Assembly (NCBI GenBank): GCA_013153405.1
Contig: JAADEM010000031.1
Span: 1 to 50,366 of the forward strand
DNA from: Chlorobiota bacterium
GTDB taxonomy: Bacteria > Bacteroidota > Bacteroidia > Bacteroidales > Marinilabiliaceae
Direction: 5' to 3'
DNA length: 50,366 nt
This document shows positions 33,421 through 44,774 of the stretch, piece by piece; within the stretch, counting starts at the first letter, position 1, and each line of letters opens with the position of its first letter. Under the pieces are notes generated by a model. The model worked only from the letters and a program-made list of their open reading frames with translations, did not search any database and was not told where the DNA came from. The translations under genes were made by a program, and so were the position numbers.

Positions 33421-36027
33421 CTATATCGGTATTGTAAATTCGAACCTGGAACCTTTACCGGGTTCTGAATTTACGGTTATGTTACCTTCCAGCATTTCAA
33501 CAAAAGCTTTGGTTATTGCAAGTCCCAATCCTGTTCCTCCTTTGGTATGCTGGTTTTGTTTCGATTGCCAGAATCTGTCGAATACATTATCAAGATTATC
33601 GGTATCTATTCCACATCCGGTATCTTCAACATAAAATATTACATAGTCGTCTTTGGTGATATAACCCAATTTTACGCTGCCCTTATCGGTGAACTTTATG
33701 GCATTTGACAAAAGGTTAGTCATAATCTGCCGTAGCTTGACTTCATCGGATGTAATATTTAATGATTTTTCAGGAATATCGGTTGTGAGTTGTATGTTTT
33801 TGTTTTTTGTCTGGTTCTTGAAAAACAGATAAAGATCTTCGAAAATGGTATTTATGTTAAAAGTATTTTTCTTTACAATAATTTGTCCGGCTTCAATTTT
33901 TGAGATGTCAATTATATCATTGATTATGTTCAATAACTGACGGGAACTTTGTTTTATCAGCTTTACATATTCGCGTCTTTCTGCCTGAGTAAGGCCTTCG
34001 ATGTCGAGTAAGTCTGAGAATCCGATAATACCATTCATCGGAGTGCGTATTTCATGCGAAAGGTTGGCAAGAAAAGCGGATTTAAGCCGGTCACTTTCTT
34101 CTGCTTTTTCCTTGGCTGCCCTCAGCTTCTTTTCCATAACCAGATGTTCCCTTATCGAATGGGCCAGCTTTAGGTTATTATGTCCTAAGTCAGAAAGTTC
34201 ATTAGATAAAACAGACAAAAGATTAAGGATTTTTTTAATTTTTTCATTGTCAAATTTAGGTGCATTTTTTAGCAGTGTTTCTGCTTTTAAATAGTCGACA
34301 CCCAATGGTTCAAGGTGTTTTTTTAAGTCATATGTATTATAGTCCTCGGGTATTACCTGTCCTATAATCCAGCTTCCTACTTGTTTTCCGTCGATAATGA
34401 TAGGAGCATATGCGTCAATAAATCCGCAGGTAAAACATCTGATGTATGTAGGATTATGGCTTCTTCCGACTTTATTACGCAAATGTACTGCTGTTTTATG
34501 ACACAGGGTCTTTGCTTCAGGACTGTTGTGTATGAGTTCACATACATTATTTGTTCCGGTTGGTGTGGTAACCGGTTTTCCGTTGGCATCGGCAAAGTAG
34601 GAAGAAACTCCGAGGGCATCAACAATCACATTCTGAAGTTTTTGAAGTTGCTCAACTTCAAAGATATCTTTAAGTGTGAAATTTTCTATATCTTTTGACG
34701 GAGAAAGTAACTGTTCAAGTTTGTTTTGCAAGTATCCTTCTTTTGCCTTTAGTTTACGTAAAGATTTTTTGATTTTGCTAACCTCACGGTATATTACAAC
34801 TACGTAATAATTGTCATTAATCAGTTTTCTGCTTAAGCTTATTTCGGCCTGAAATCTTGATCCGTCAGGTCTTTTAATCAAATAATCCTTAATAAAAATA
34901 GACTCTTCTTTATTATTGAAAAACCTGTATTTCAAGTCCTTTAATAAATGTTCAGACTCAATTGGCGAAAACTCCTCTCCGTTTTTACCAAGAATATCCT
35001 CTTTTTTGCAACGGAATAATTCCAGAGCCTTGTCACTGTAATCGATACAGATGTTATTCTCAAAAATAAGAATCGAATCATTTGTAGAGGTGAAGAGAGA
35101 TTGATATAAAAACTCTTTTCCTTTCAGATATAGCTCATTGTGGTAGCGAAGAATCAGATTTGCGATATTTCTTGTTAATAATTTCAGGTTGCTAATTTCA
35201 TGTTCTTTCCACTTTTTCGGGTGTTTCACAAATTCCATTCCCAGATACCCTTTATATCCGTTTTTTAAAGATATAGGTAATATGATATAGGACTTTACTC
35301 CCCAGGTTAACATAAGTTTTCTTTCGCGTTCTGCCTCTTCCGGTAAATCTTTTATGCTGTTAATAAGCAGAACTCCTTCACTGAATATTTTATCGACAGC
35401 CCATTTTACTTTCTCTTTTTTTAATATTGCCGGGCCGGGTTCATATTTTTTTATCTCTTCGTTTATCCATTCTGCCCGTTTTGAAAACGATTCTCTGTCT
35501 TTGTTCTCAGTACAAACATATACCCTGTCGCCGTTGAAAAAAGTTCCGGCCAGATTTAAAGCTTCATTAATTAGCAACGGTACTTCGTTGGTTGGTATAG
35601 AGTTATTTTTTTTAACTATTTCATATAAAAGTTTCCTGAACTCAAGAACTTCTTTCAGTATTACAGTATCGTTTTTATCTGCCTTTACCTCATTTAAAGT
35701 TATTGTCAGAATATTCTTTTTGTCAATACAGGAGGCTGCCAGGTTCAGTTCATATACAATGTCTTCTGTTGAAAATGTTTCAGAATTTAGGTGCGTGGTT
35801 AGCTTTAGTTTATTATTGTTGTTTTTTAAATTATTCAGAGTTTCGGATAATGATATTCCTTTAAACAACCTGATAAAGTCATCTAATGTATTGGTAAATT
35901 TTTCATTGCCGCTAAATGCCGATGCATTATCGTTTTTATATAATAAGTTCTGACTGTCTAAATCAAAAACATAAACAGGTAATAGGATATTATTGTATAA
36001 ATTAAAGTAATCCTGAAGTAACGGCAT
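33421..36027 (-). CDS. Soluble PAS-GAF-PAS-PocR sensor histidine kinase
   Basis: Cytoplasmic sensor kinase of 868 residues with no transmembrane helices. Modules in order: a PAS-like domain (about 1-115), a GAF-like domain (130-295), PAS (300-415), a coiled segment, a PocR ligand-binding domain (about 450-600), HisKA with His658 in ANLSHEIRTPMNG, and HATPase (N-box NLLSNAIKFT, G1 EDTGCGID, G2 GGTGLGLAI) to the end. The PocR domain holds Cys496, 509, 531 and 534 (last pair in YIRCFTCGFIDAY), possibly a metal or redox site. No receiver domain or response regulator gene is adjacent. PocR domains are thought to sense small organic compounds. Convergent with rnfA. Confidence 0.88.
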   Translation of the reverse strand: MPLLQDYFNLYNNILLPVYVFDLDSQNLLYKNDNASAFSGNEKFTNTLDDFIRLFKGISLSETLNNLKNNNNKLKLTTHLNSETFSTEDIVYELNLAASCIDKKNILTITLNEVKADKNDTVILKEVLEFRKLLYEIVKKNNSIPTNEVPLLINEALNLAGTFFNGDRVYVCTENKDRESFSKRAEWINEEIKKYEPGPAILKKEKVKWAVDKIFSEGVLLINSIKDLPEEAERERKLMLTWGVKSYIILPISLKNGYKGYLGMEFVKHPKKWKEHEISNLKLLTRNIANLILRYHNELYLKGKEFLYQSLFTSTNDSILIFENNICIDYSDKALELFRCKKEDILGKNGEEFSPIESEHLLKDLKYRFFNNKEESIFIKDYLIKRPDGSRFQAEISLSRKLINDNYYVVVIYREVSKIKKSLRKLKAKEGYLQNKLEQLLSPSKDIENFTLKDIFEVEQLQKLQNVIVDALGVSSYFADANGKPVTTPTGTNNVCELIHNSPEAKTLCHKTAVHLRNKVGRSHNPTYIRCFTCGFIDAYAPIIIDGKQVGSWIIGQVIPEDYNTYDLKKHLEPLGVDYLKAETLLKNAPKFDNEKIKKILNLLSVLSNELSDLGHNNLKLAHSIREHLVMEKKLRAAKEKAEESDRLKSAFLANLSHEIRTPMNGIIGFSDLLDIEGLTQAERREYVKLIKQSSRQLLNIINDIIDISKIEAGQIIVKKNTFNINTIFEDLYLFFKNQTKNKNIQLTTDIPEKSLNITSDEVKLRQIMTNLLSNAIKFTDKGSVKLGYITKDDYVIFYVEDTGCGIDTDNLDNVFDRFWQSKQNQHTKGGTGLGLAITKAFVEMLEGNITVNSEPGKGSRFEFTIPI

Positions 36028-36135
36028 TTGTAATATTCTGTGAAAGCATTATAAAATTAATAAAAAATAAACATGAAAGGTATGTCTGACTTGTTAAGTT
36101 TGGTATATTGTGCCGAATCTTTGACTAATGTCATT

Positions 36136-36167
36136 AATTCTCTTTTTTTTAGAAAAAAAGGGGAATT
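36136..36167. promoter_or_regulatory. Near-perfect 15-bp inverted repeat in the divergent kinase/transglycosylase gap
   Basis: AATTCTCTTTTTTTT (36136-36150) pairs with AAAAAAAGGGGAATT (36153-36167) over all 15 positions if two G-U pairs are allowed, with a 2-nt centre. It lies midway in the 223-nt gap between two divergent genes. It may be an operator or a transcript hairpin. Nothing else was recognised in the gap. Confidence 0.35.
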
Positions 36168-36250
36168 ATTAACAACAATATTCATAATATTACGTACTGT
36201 CTTAAGCAACTATACCCATATTGATTTTATATTATAATGAAATAAATAAA

Positions 36251-37177
36251 ATGTCGAAAACGAACATTTATACAAAAATATTGTCTTTGTCATCATTGGT
36301 GATTGCTATATTTCTGGTGATTAAATTGTTTGTGTTTTCATCAACCCCTGATGCGATTATTAACCGGGGTGAAAATATTGGTGAATATGCAATCTATTCT
36401 CTTGATATTCCCGATTCAATATCGTTTGCCGGAGAAAGAGTTCCGCTAGAACAGCAGGATGTTAAAGAGAGCCTGGACCGGGAGCTTTTGGTGAATACCT
36501 ACTGGCAGTCACAAACAATTCTTTTTATAAAACGGGCAAACCGATATTTCCCGGTGATAGAACCAATTCTTAAAGAATATGGTGTGCCTGATGACTTTAA
36601 GTTTCTGGCTCTTATCGAAAGCGGGTTAATGCCGCGTGCTGTATCTCCAGCAGGAGCTGCAGGACTTTGGCAGTTTATGAGAACCACTGCGCGAGAATAT
36701 GGTCTTGAGGTAAATAAAGAAGTTGATGAAAGATACAATGTGGAAAAAGCGACAGTCGCTGCTTGCAGGTATTTTAAGAAAGCATACGATCATTATGGTA
36801 ACTGGACTCTTGCTGCAGCTTCGTATAATGCAGGTAAAACCGGAATTGCAAAACAACTCACACGACAAAAAACCGATAACTATTATGACTTATTGCTGGG
36901 AGAAGAGACAGGAAGATATGTTTATCGTATACTTGCAGTAAAAGAGATACTAAACAATCCGGATAAATACGGTTTTCATGTTAAACAGGAAGATAAATAC
37001 CCGCCGTATAAAACTATTGATGTGGAAATAACGGGGCCGGTTAAGGATTTTGCAGATTTTGCAAAAGAACATAACATTTCGTACAAAAGATTTAAAAATC
37101 TTAATCCGTGGCTTCGTGAAACATATCTGACAAATTCGTCCGGAAAAAAATATATAGTCAAGGTTCCTGAAGAATAG
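36251..37177 (+). CDS. Membrane-anchored lytic transglycosylase (SLT/MltD-like)
   Basis: Peptidoglycan-cleaving enzyme of 308 residues that cuts MurNAc-GlcNAc bonds with formation of anhydro-MurNAc. An N-terminal helix (about 9-29) anchors it in the membrane or acts as signal. The SLT domain has the catalytic Glu123 in FLALIESGLMPRAVSPAGAA, then GLWQFM and the AAASYNAG motif. The C-terminal part (about 250-308, FADFAKEHNISYKRFKNLNP) resembles the start of a LysM-like or related binding module. The ATG at 36251 is preferred. An in-frame TTG ten codons earlier adds no signal features. It is monocistronic, followed by a repeat element. Confidence 0.87.
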   Translation: MSKTNIYTKILSLSSLVIAIFLVIKLFVFSSTPDAIINRGENIGEYAIYSLDIPDSISFAGERVPLEQQDVKESLDRELLVNTYWQSQTILFIKRANRYFPVIEPILKEYGVPDDFKFLALIESGLMPRAVSPAGAAGLWQFMRTTAREYGLEVNKEVDERYNVEKATVAACRYFKKAYDHYGNWTLAAASYNAGKTGIAKQLTRQKTDNYYDLLLGEETGRYVYRILAVKEILNNPDKYGFHVKQEDKYPPYKTIDVEITGPVKDFADFAKEHNISYKRFKNLNPWLRETYLTNSSGKKYIVKVPEE

Positions 37178-37200
37178 AAATCTTAATGTGTATTTTTACT

Positions 37201-37479
37201 GAGTATGTTTCAAAAAGTCGTCATTCCGGGATTTCACCCCAATTTTTTTTGGCATAATGAAGTAAATGATGGAATATCAGCGTCATCGCGATGAGCGCGA
37301 GCTAAGAAGCGATCTCGACCGTTCTGAGATTGTTTCACCCCATAAAATGGGGTTCTCAATGACGTATAAGTCTTGTTGACAATCAATGTTTTAAGCAATT
37401 CCGTCATTCAGGGATTTCACCCCAATATTTGTGGCATAATGAGGATATTACGTTAAGGTTTTGCTTTTTGGATATCCTC
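37201..37479. repeat. Composite dispersed repeat, one near-complete and one partial copy
   Basis: Related to the element at 13676-13871. It begins with GAGTATGTTTCAAAAAGT (37201-37218). It repeats the start block twice: GTCATTCCGGGATTTCACCCC from 37219, and a near match from 37403. It ends with GCTTTTTGGATATCCTC (37463-37479), the inverted partner of the left end. The inner part has GCGTCATCGCGATGAGCGCG and a CCCCATAAAATGGGG hairpin (37339-37353). The second copy lacks the inner part, which suggests insertion or deletion within the family. Non-coding. Confidence 0.7.
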
Positions 37480-39951
<2,472 letters not shown>

Positions 39952-39968
39952 CAGAGAGAAAAAAACAT

Positions 39969-40012
39969 TAACGGAGTGTCGGGTGTTTTATCTGTAACAC
40001 ATGACCATCCGT
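39969..40012 (+). ncRNA. Intra-operon RNA hairpin between susB and susC
   Basis: Arms 39969-39986 and 39995-40012 (18 nt each) pair at 14 Watson-Crick positions plus one G-U, around an 8-nt loop. Outer helix AACGGA/TCCGTT, inner helix GTGTT/AACAC. No T-run follows, so it does not look like an intrinsic terminator. It ends 41 nt before the susC ATG. Confidence 0.55.
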
Positions 40013-40053
40013 TGGTTAAAAATTTAAATCACTTAATATTTAATTCTAATACA

Positions 40054-43000
40054 ATGAGAAAAGTTCATCAAAAAGCAATTGCTTTAGTGTTTGCACTTGC
40101 CCTTGTATCATTCGTGAACCTGATGGCACAAAAGGTGTCGGGAAAGGTGACGGATGAAAACGGCAGTCCGCTGCCGGGCGCTGCAATAGTTGTTGTAGGA
40201 ACAACATATGGAACTACAACTGATGTTGATGGGAATTACCATCTTTTGATAAATGAGGATGAGATATCCGGAGATCAGTACACTTTAAGTATCAATTTTA
40301 TCGGGTACAAAATTGTTGAGAAAACCTTTCAAAAAGGTTCGGATTATATCTGGAATGTTCAACTGGAGCCGGATATCGAGTTGCTGAAGGATGTTGTGGT
40401 AATAGGTTACGGTACTGTAAAGAAAGAAGATGCAACAGGCTCGGTAACAGCGATTTCGTCTAAAGACTTTAATCCTGGAGCCATTGCTTCTCCTCAGGAT
40501 TTGTTAGTAGGTAAGACTTCCGGAGTGCAGATAACAAGTTCGGGAGGTGCACCGGGGTCAGGAGCAATGATACGTATCCGTGGAGGTTCATCAATGTCAG
40601 CTTCCAACGATCCGCTTATCATAATTGATGGTGTGCCTATGGCTACCGATGGAGTGGCAGGTATGCGTAATCCGCTCAATACTATTAATCCTAACGATAT
40701 CGAGACTTTTACTATTCTTAAAGATGCATCGGCAACAGCTATTTACGGTTCTCGTGCATCAAACGGAGTTATTATCATCACTACTAAAAAAGGGAAAGCC
40801 GGAAAACTGCAATTTAATTACGTAGGTAATGTTTCGGTTTCGTCGGCTGCCGGAGAAGTGGATGTTATGGATGCCGATCAGTATCGTTCTTTTGTTACCG
40901 ATATGTATGGAGAAGGAAGCCCTGCAGTTAATCTTCTGGGAAATGCCAATACCGACTGGCAGGATGAGATTTTCAGAACATCGGTTTCTACCGATCATAA
41001 TTTCAGTGCTTCGGGTTCTATAGCAAAGGCACTTCCTTTCAGGGCATCTATCGGATATTCAAATCAGAATGGTATTCTTGAAACATCAAAACTTGAACGT
41101 TATACGGGTGCATTGAATCTTAATCCCTCATTTTTTGATGATTATTTGAAGATAGCTGCTAATGTGAAACTGATGCAGATAAACAACACGTTTGCCAATG
41201 GTGGAGCTGTAGGTTCAGCTGTTGTGTTTGACCCTACTCAGCCAGTTTACACAGAGAGCTATCCCGGCGACAGATCTTACGGAGGTTACACAACATGGAC
41301 AGATGCAAACGGTCTTCCTATTCCAATTGCTCCGTTCAATCCGGTGGCAATGCTCGATATGCACGACGACCAGTCGGATGTATGGAGGTATATTTTAAGT
41401 GCTAAAGTTGACTATAAACTTCACTTTATGCCTTCGGTTACCGCAACTCTTAACATGGCTGTAGACGGGTCATCTTCCGACGGAAGTATATATGAGCCGG
41501 TAAATGCACCATGGACATATCAGGAAGAAGGCGATCAGCTTGTAGGTGGTGCCGATAACCAGTATACACAGGATAAAACCAATAAACTACTTGATTTCTA
41601 TCTGACATGGAGTCCGGACCTGGGCGAAAAACACTCGCTGAAAGTTATGGGTGGTTACTCCTGGCAGCATTTCTATCGTGAGGGATGGAGTAAGAATTCT
41701 AACGTAAATAACGATCCTGACAGAACAACAGAAAGCAGTTACAAGTCGGAGAATTATCTTGTTTCGTTTATGGGGCGTCTGGAATATAATCTGCTCAACA
41801 GATATCTTTTCACCTTTACGGCAAGAGAAGATGGTTCGTCCCGGTTTGTGGATGATAACAAATGGGGTTTCTTCCCGGCAGGTGCTTTCGCGTGGCGTAT
41901 TAATAACGAAGCATTTATGGAAAATGCAGAAGTTGTTTCTGACCTTAAGCTTCGTCTCGGATGGGGAGTTACAGGACAGCAGGATATAACCGGAAGTGAT
42001 TATCCGGCTCTGGCCCTTTACACTCAGTCGCAGAATACAAATGCTTTGTATCCTTGGGGATCTCCAAATAACTGGATTTACACAATGCGCCCCGAAGATT
42101 ATGATCCTAACCTGAAATGGGAGGAGACAGAAACATACAACATAGGGCTTGATTTCGGTTTCATGCGTCAGCGACTGACAGGTAGTATCGACTTGTATTA
42201 CCGTGAAACTACTAACCTTATTAATACTATACCTCTTGCTGCCGGCGGACTGAAAAATATCAGAACTACCAACGTAGGCAGCCTGACAAATCAGGGTATT
42301 GAATTCGCTATCGATTACAAACTTATATCCAATCATGATATGATGTGGAGTATAGGAGGAAACTATACTTACAACGAAAATGAGATAACAAAACTTACCA
42401 ATGTTGATGACCCTGAGTACCTTGGAGTCGAAACAGGTGGAATATCCGGAGGTGTTGGCTCTATGATACAGATACACTCGGTAGGGTATCCTACATACTC
42501 ATTTTTTGTGTATGAGCAGGTATACGACGAAAACGGCAATCCGTTAGAGGGTGTTTATGTTGATAGAAACCAGGACGGTGTTATCAATAATTTCGATAAG
42601 TATCATTACAAGCAGGCTGCACCTAAACATATGATTGGTCTTAATACACATTTCGAGTACAAGAACTTAGATTTCAGTGCTTCGGGCCGTATTCAGCTCG
42701 GAAACTATGTTTACAATAATAATATGTCGGATAAAGGAATCAGACAGAATACATACAACAGTACAGGATTCCTCTCGAACCGCCTTGTAAGCGCAGCAGG
42801 ACCGACAGGCTTCAACGATTATCAGTACTGGTCGGATATGTACGTTCAGGATGCATCATTCTTCCGAATGGACAATATGTCGGTTGGATATAACTTTAAA
42901 GATCTATATGATGGAAAAGTTAATCTGAGAGTTAGCCTGACCGGACAAAACCTGTTTGTGATTACGGACTACACCGGACTTGATCCTGAAGTTGCCGGTG

Positions 43001-43065
43001 GTATAGACAATAATTTCTATCCACGGCCAAGAACTTTTGTTTTTGGAGTTAATCTTGGATTTTAA
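40054..43065 (+). CDS. susC: SusC-type TonB-linked outer membrane transporter of the starch locus
   Basis: TonB-dependent importer of 1003 residues for malto-oligosaccharides, by locus context. Signal peptide (about 1-24, ending LMAQ), regulatory-like domain (KVSGKVTDENGSPLPGAA), TonB-box-type stretch DVVVIGYGTVKKEDATG, plug with IRIRGGSSMS and ILKDASATAIYGSRASNGV, and a barrel with the acidic loop DRNQDGVINNFD. It ends FVFGVNLGF. The ATG at 40054 gives a proper signal peptide. An in-frame upstream start at 39976 would add 26 residues and run through the hairpin, so it is rejected. susD follows after 18 nt. Confidence 0.93.
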   Translation: MRKVHQKAIALVFALALVSFVNLMAQKVSGKVTDENGSPLPGAAIVVVGTTYGTTTDVDGNYHLLINEDEISGDQYTLSINFIGYKIVEKTFQKGSDYIWNVQLEPDIELLKDVVVIGYGTVKKEDATGSVTAISSKDFNPGAIASPQDLLVGKTSGVQITSSGGAPGSGAMIRIRGGSSMSASNDPLIIIDGVPMATDGVAGMRNPLNTINPNDIETFTILKDASATAIYGSRASNGVIIITTKKGKAGKLQFNYVGNVSVSSAAGEVDVMDADQYRSFVTDMYGEGSPAVNLLGNANTDWQDEIFRTSVSTDHNFSASGSIAKALPFRASIGYSNQNGILETSKLERYTGALNLNPSFFDDYLKIAANVKLMQINNTFANGGAVGSAVVFDPTQPVYTESYPGDRSYGGYTTWTDANGLPIPIAPFNPVAMLDMHDDQSDVWRYILSAKVDYKLHFMPSVTATLNMAVDGSSSDGSIYEPVNAPWTYQEEGDQLVGGADNQYTQDKTNKLLDFYLTWSPDLGEKHSLKVMGGYSWQHFYREGWSKNSNVNNDPDRTTESSYKSENYLVSFMGRLEYNLLNRYLFTFTAREDGSSRFVDDNKWGFFPAGAFAWRINNEAFMENAEVVSDLKLRLGWGVTGQQDITGSDYPALALYTQSQNTNALYPWGSPNNWIYTMRPEDYDPNLKWEETETYNIGLDFGFMRQRLTGSIDLYYRETTNLINTIPLAAGGLKNIRTTNVGSLTNQGIEFAIDYKLISNHDMMWSIGGNYTYNENEITKLTNVDDPEYLGVETGGISGGVGSMIQIHSVGYPTYSFFVYEQVYDENGNPLEGVYVDRNQDGVINNFDKYHYKQAAPKHMIGLNTHFEYKNLDFSASGRIQLGNYVYNNNMSDKGIRQNTYNSTGFLSNRLVSAAGPTGFNDYQYWSDMYVQDASFFRMDNMSVGYNFKDLYDGKVNLRVSLTGQNLFVITDYTGLDPEVAGGIDNNFYPRPRTFVFGVNLGF

Positions 43066-43083
43066 CATAAAAACGTGAGAAAA

Positions 43084-44679
43084 ATGAAAATCAAAATGAA
43101 ATATATTATTACACTTGCTATTATAGCAATGTTTGGCGTTACCTCATGTGTTAATGACCTTGATGTAACTCCTTTGGACGATAACTTACTCACTCCTGAG
43201 GCTGTTTATAAAGATTATGAAGGTTACGAGAGTGTGGTGGCAAAACTTTATGCCGGATTTGCTCTTACCGGCCAGCAGGGACCTGCCGGAAACGGTGATG
43301 TTGGCGGTGTTGATGAAGGCTTTTCAGGATATGTTCGTATGCTCTGGAATCTTCAGGAACTGCCTACCGATGAGGCTATCTGTGCCTGGGGTGACTTTGG
43401 TATTACACCCTTGAATACAATGACATATTCAGCTCAAAACCCGTTTGTTGAGGGACTTTACTATCGTTTGTACAGTCAGATTGCAATGTCGAATGAGTTC
43501 CTGCGTCAGAGTACTGACGATAAACTTGCAGAGCGCGGACAAAGCGACCTGAAAGATAAAATTGCAATTTTAAGAGCTGAAGCACGTTTCATCAGGGCAT
43601 TCTCTTATGCACATGCTCTCGATCTTTTCGGCAATGTACCATTTGTACTTGAAGGCGACGATGTGGGTAAAGAGCTTCCGCAGCAGATAAAAAGAGCTGA
43701 TCTTTTTGCATGGCTTGAAACCGAGCTTAAAGAAATAGAACCTCAGATGCTTGATGCCGGCACTTCTGGTTACGGACGAGTTGACAGAGGCGCTGTTTGG
43801 ATGCTTCTTGCCCGTCTTTACCTTAATGCTGAGGTTTATACAGGTACCGCAAGATGGAATGATGTGATTACATATACTGAAAAAATAAACAATGCTTACA
43901 CCTTTTATGCCGGTCCGTTCGAGAATATGTTCCTCGCAAATAATGACCAGATGAACTTCATCTTTACCGTACCTTACGATGGTACATATATGCAGAACTG
44001 GGGAGGAACACAGTTCCTTATTCATTCGGCAACAGGCGGTGATATGAATCCTGCACTTCTTGGTATTAACGGAGGATGGGGAGGTAACCGTGTTATACGT
44101 GAGGCTTATTCACAATTCGGACTTGGCGATCAAAGAGGTTTGACAGGAGATAAAAACAACCAGGTTGGAATGTTTTTTAACAGTGGGACCCTTGATATCT
44201 CCGATCCTTCACAGTTTGTTGAAGGTTATGGTGTTATGAAGTTCAAGAATATTGATCCGGATAATCCTGATTTGAGAAAAGACTTTGTTTCTACCGATTA
44301 CCCGATGATGCGTCTTGCAGAATCATATCTTATGTATGCCGAGGCATATGTGAGAGGAGGAGTTGGTGATCAGACAACAGCTGTTGAGCTGATAAACAGG
44401 TTAAGAACAAGAGCCTACGGTGACAATAGCGGTAATATTGGTGCAGGAGCTTTAACTGAAGATTTTATACTTGCCGAGCGTGGAAGAGAACTTTTCTGGG
44501 AATGTCAGCGCCGTACAGACCTTATTCGTTTCAATAAGTATGTGAGTTCTGATTACTTATGGCAATGGAAAGGCGGAGTAGAAAACGGCTCTCCTGTAAA
44601 TGCCAAATACAGGTTGTATCCTATACCGGCAAAAGACCTTGGTGCTAACCCTAATCTTGAACAAAATCCGGGTTACTAA
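43084..44679 (+). CDS. susD: SusD-type starch-binding surface lipoprotein
   Basis: SusD-family lipoprotein of 531 residues, the lid of the SusC transporter. Lipobox FGVTSC (Cys22 from the chosen ATG), followed by VNDLDVTPLDDN. Family segments include ILRAEARFIRAFSYAHALDL and FILAERGRELFWECQRRTDL, and the C-terminus is PIPAKDLGANPNLEQNPGY. A GTG three codons upstream is possible but unnecessary. The start is close behind susC. After the stop comes a strong hairpin before susE, which may set the SusD:SusE ratio. Confidence 0.92.
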   Translation: MKIKMKYIITLAIIAMFGVTSCVNDLDVTPLDDNLLTPEAVYKDYEGYESVVAKLYAGFALTGQQGPAGNGDVGGVDEGFSGYVRMLWNLQELPTDEAICAWGDFGITPLNTMTYSAQNPFVEGLYYRLYSQIAMSNEFLRQSTDDKLAERGQSDLKDKIAILRAEARFIRAFSYAHALDLFGNVPFVLEGDDVGKELPQQIKRADLFAWLETELKEIEPQMLDAGTSGYGRVDRGAVWMLLARLYLNAEVYTGTARWNDVITYTEKINNAYTFYAGPFENMFLANNDQMNFIFTVPYDGTYMQNWGGTQFLIHSATGGDMNPALLGINGGWGGNRVIREAYSQFGLGDQRGLTGDKNNQVGMFFNSGTLDISDPSQFVEGYGVMKFKNIDPDNPDLRKDFVSTDYPMMRLAESYLMYAEAYVRGGVGDQTTAVELINRLRTRAYGDNSGNIGAGALTEDFILAERGRELFWECQRRTDLIRFNKYVSSDYLWQWKGGVENGSPVNAKYRLYPIPAKDLGANPNLEQNPGY

Positions 44680-44720
44680 TCTTTAACGGTAAAATGAAAC
44701 AGCATTCAAAATAATAACCA

Positions 44721-44759
44721 CCCTTCAATCCTCCGTTTTGAACGGAGGTGGCCGAAGGG
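44721..44759 (+). ncRNA. Intra-operon RNA hairpin between susD and susE
   Basis: An 8-bp perfect GC-rich helix CCTCCGTT/AACGGAGG (44730-44737 with 44741-44748, 3-nt loop) is extended by CCCTTC/GAAGGG (44721-44726 with 44754-44759) across a small internal loop. It is followed by CAAACATTAAAG rather than a T-run. It ends 15 nt before the susE ATG, so it could also block or shape initiation. Confidence 0.6.
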
Positions 44760-44774
44760 CAAACATTAAAGAAG

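Noticed and set aside
35354-35953. 199-codon open frame opposite the histidine kinase
   Set aside because: Its Ser/Phe-rich composition is the mirror of a Lys/Glu/Asn-rich helical protein. No independent signals.
37339-37353. CCCCATAAAATGGGG hairpin as a terminator for the lytic transglycosylase
   Set aside because: It is an internal part of the dispersed repeat and is not followed by a T-run.
39976-40053. Upstream start for susC
   Set aside because: It runs through the susB/susC hairpin and destroys the signal peptide that begins at 40054.
41587-42477. Long 296-codon open frame antisense to susC
   Set aside because: It lies wholly opposite a well-supported SusC reading frame, is rich in Cys/Ile/His as mirror frames are, and shows no family motif.
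44748-44774. Alternative GTG start for susE
   Set aside because: It begins inside the hairpin and would place nine residues before a complete lipoprotein signal.
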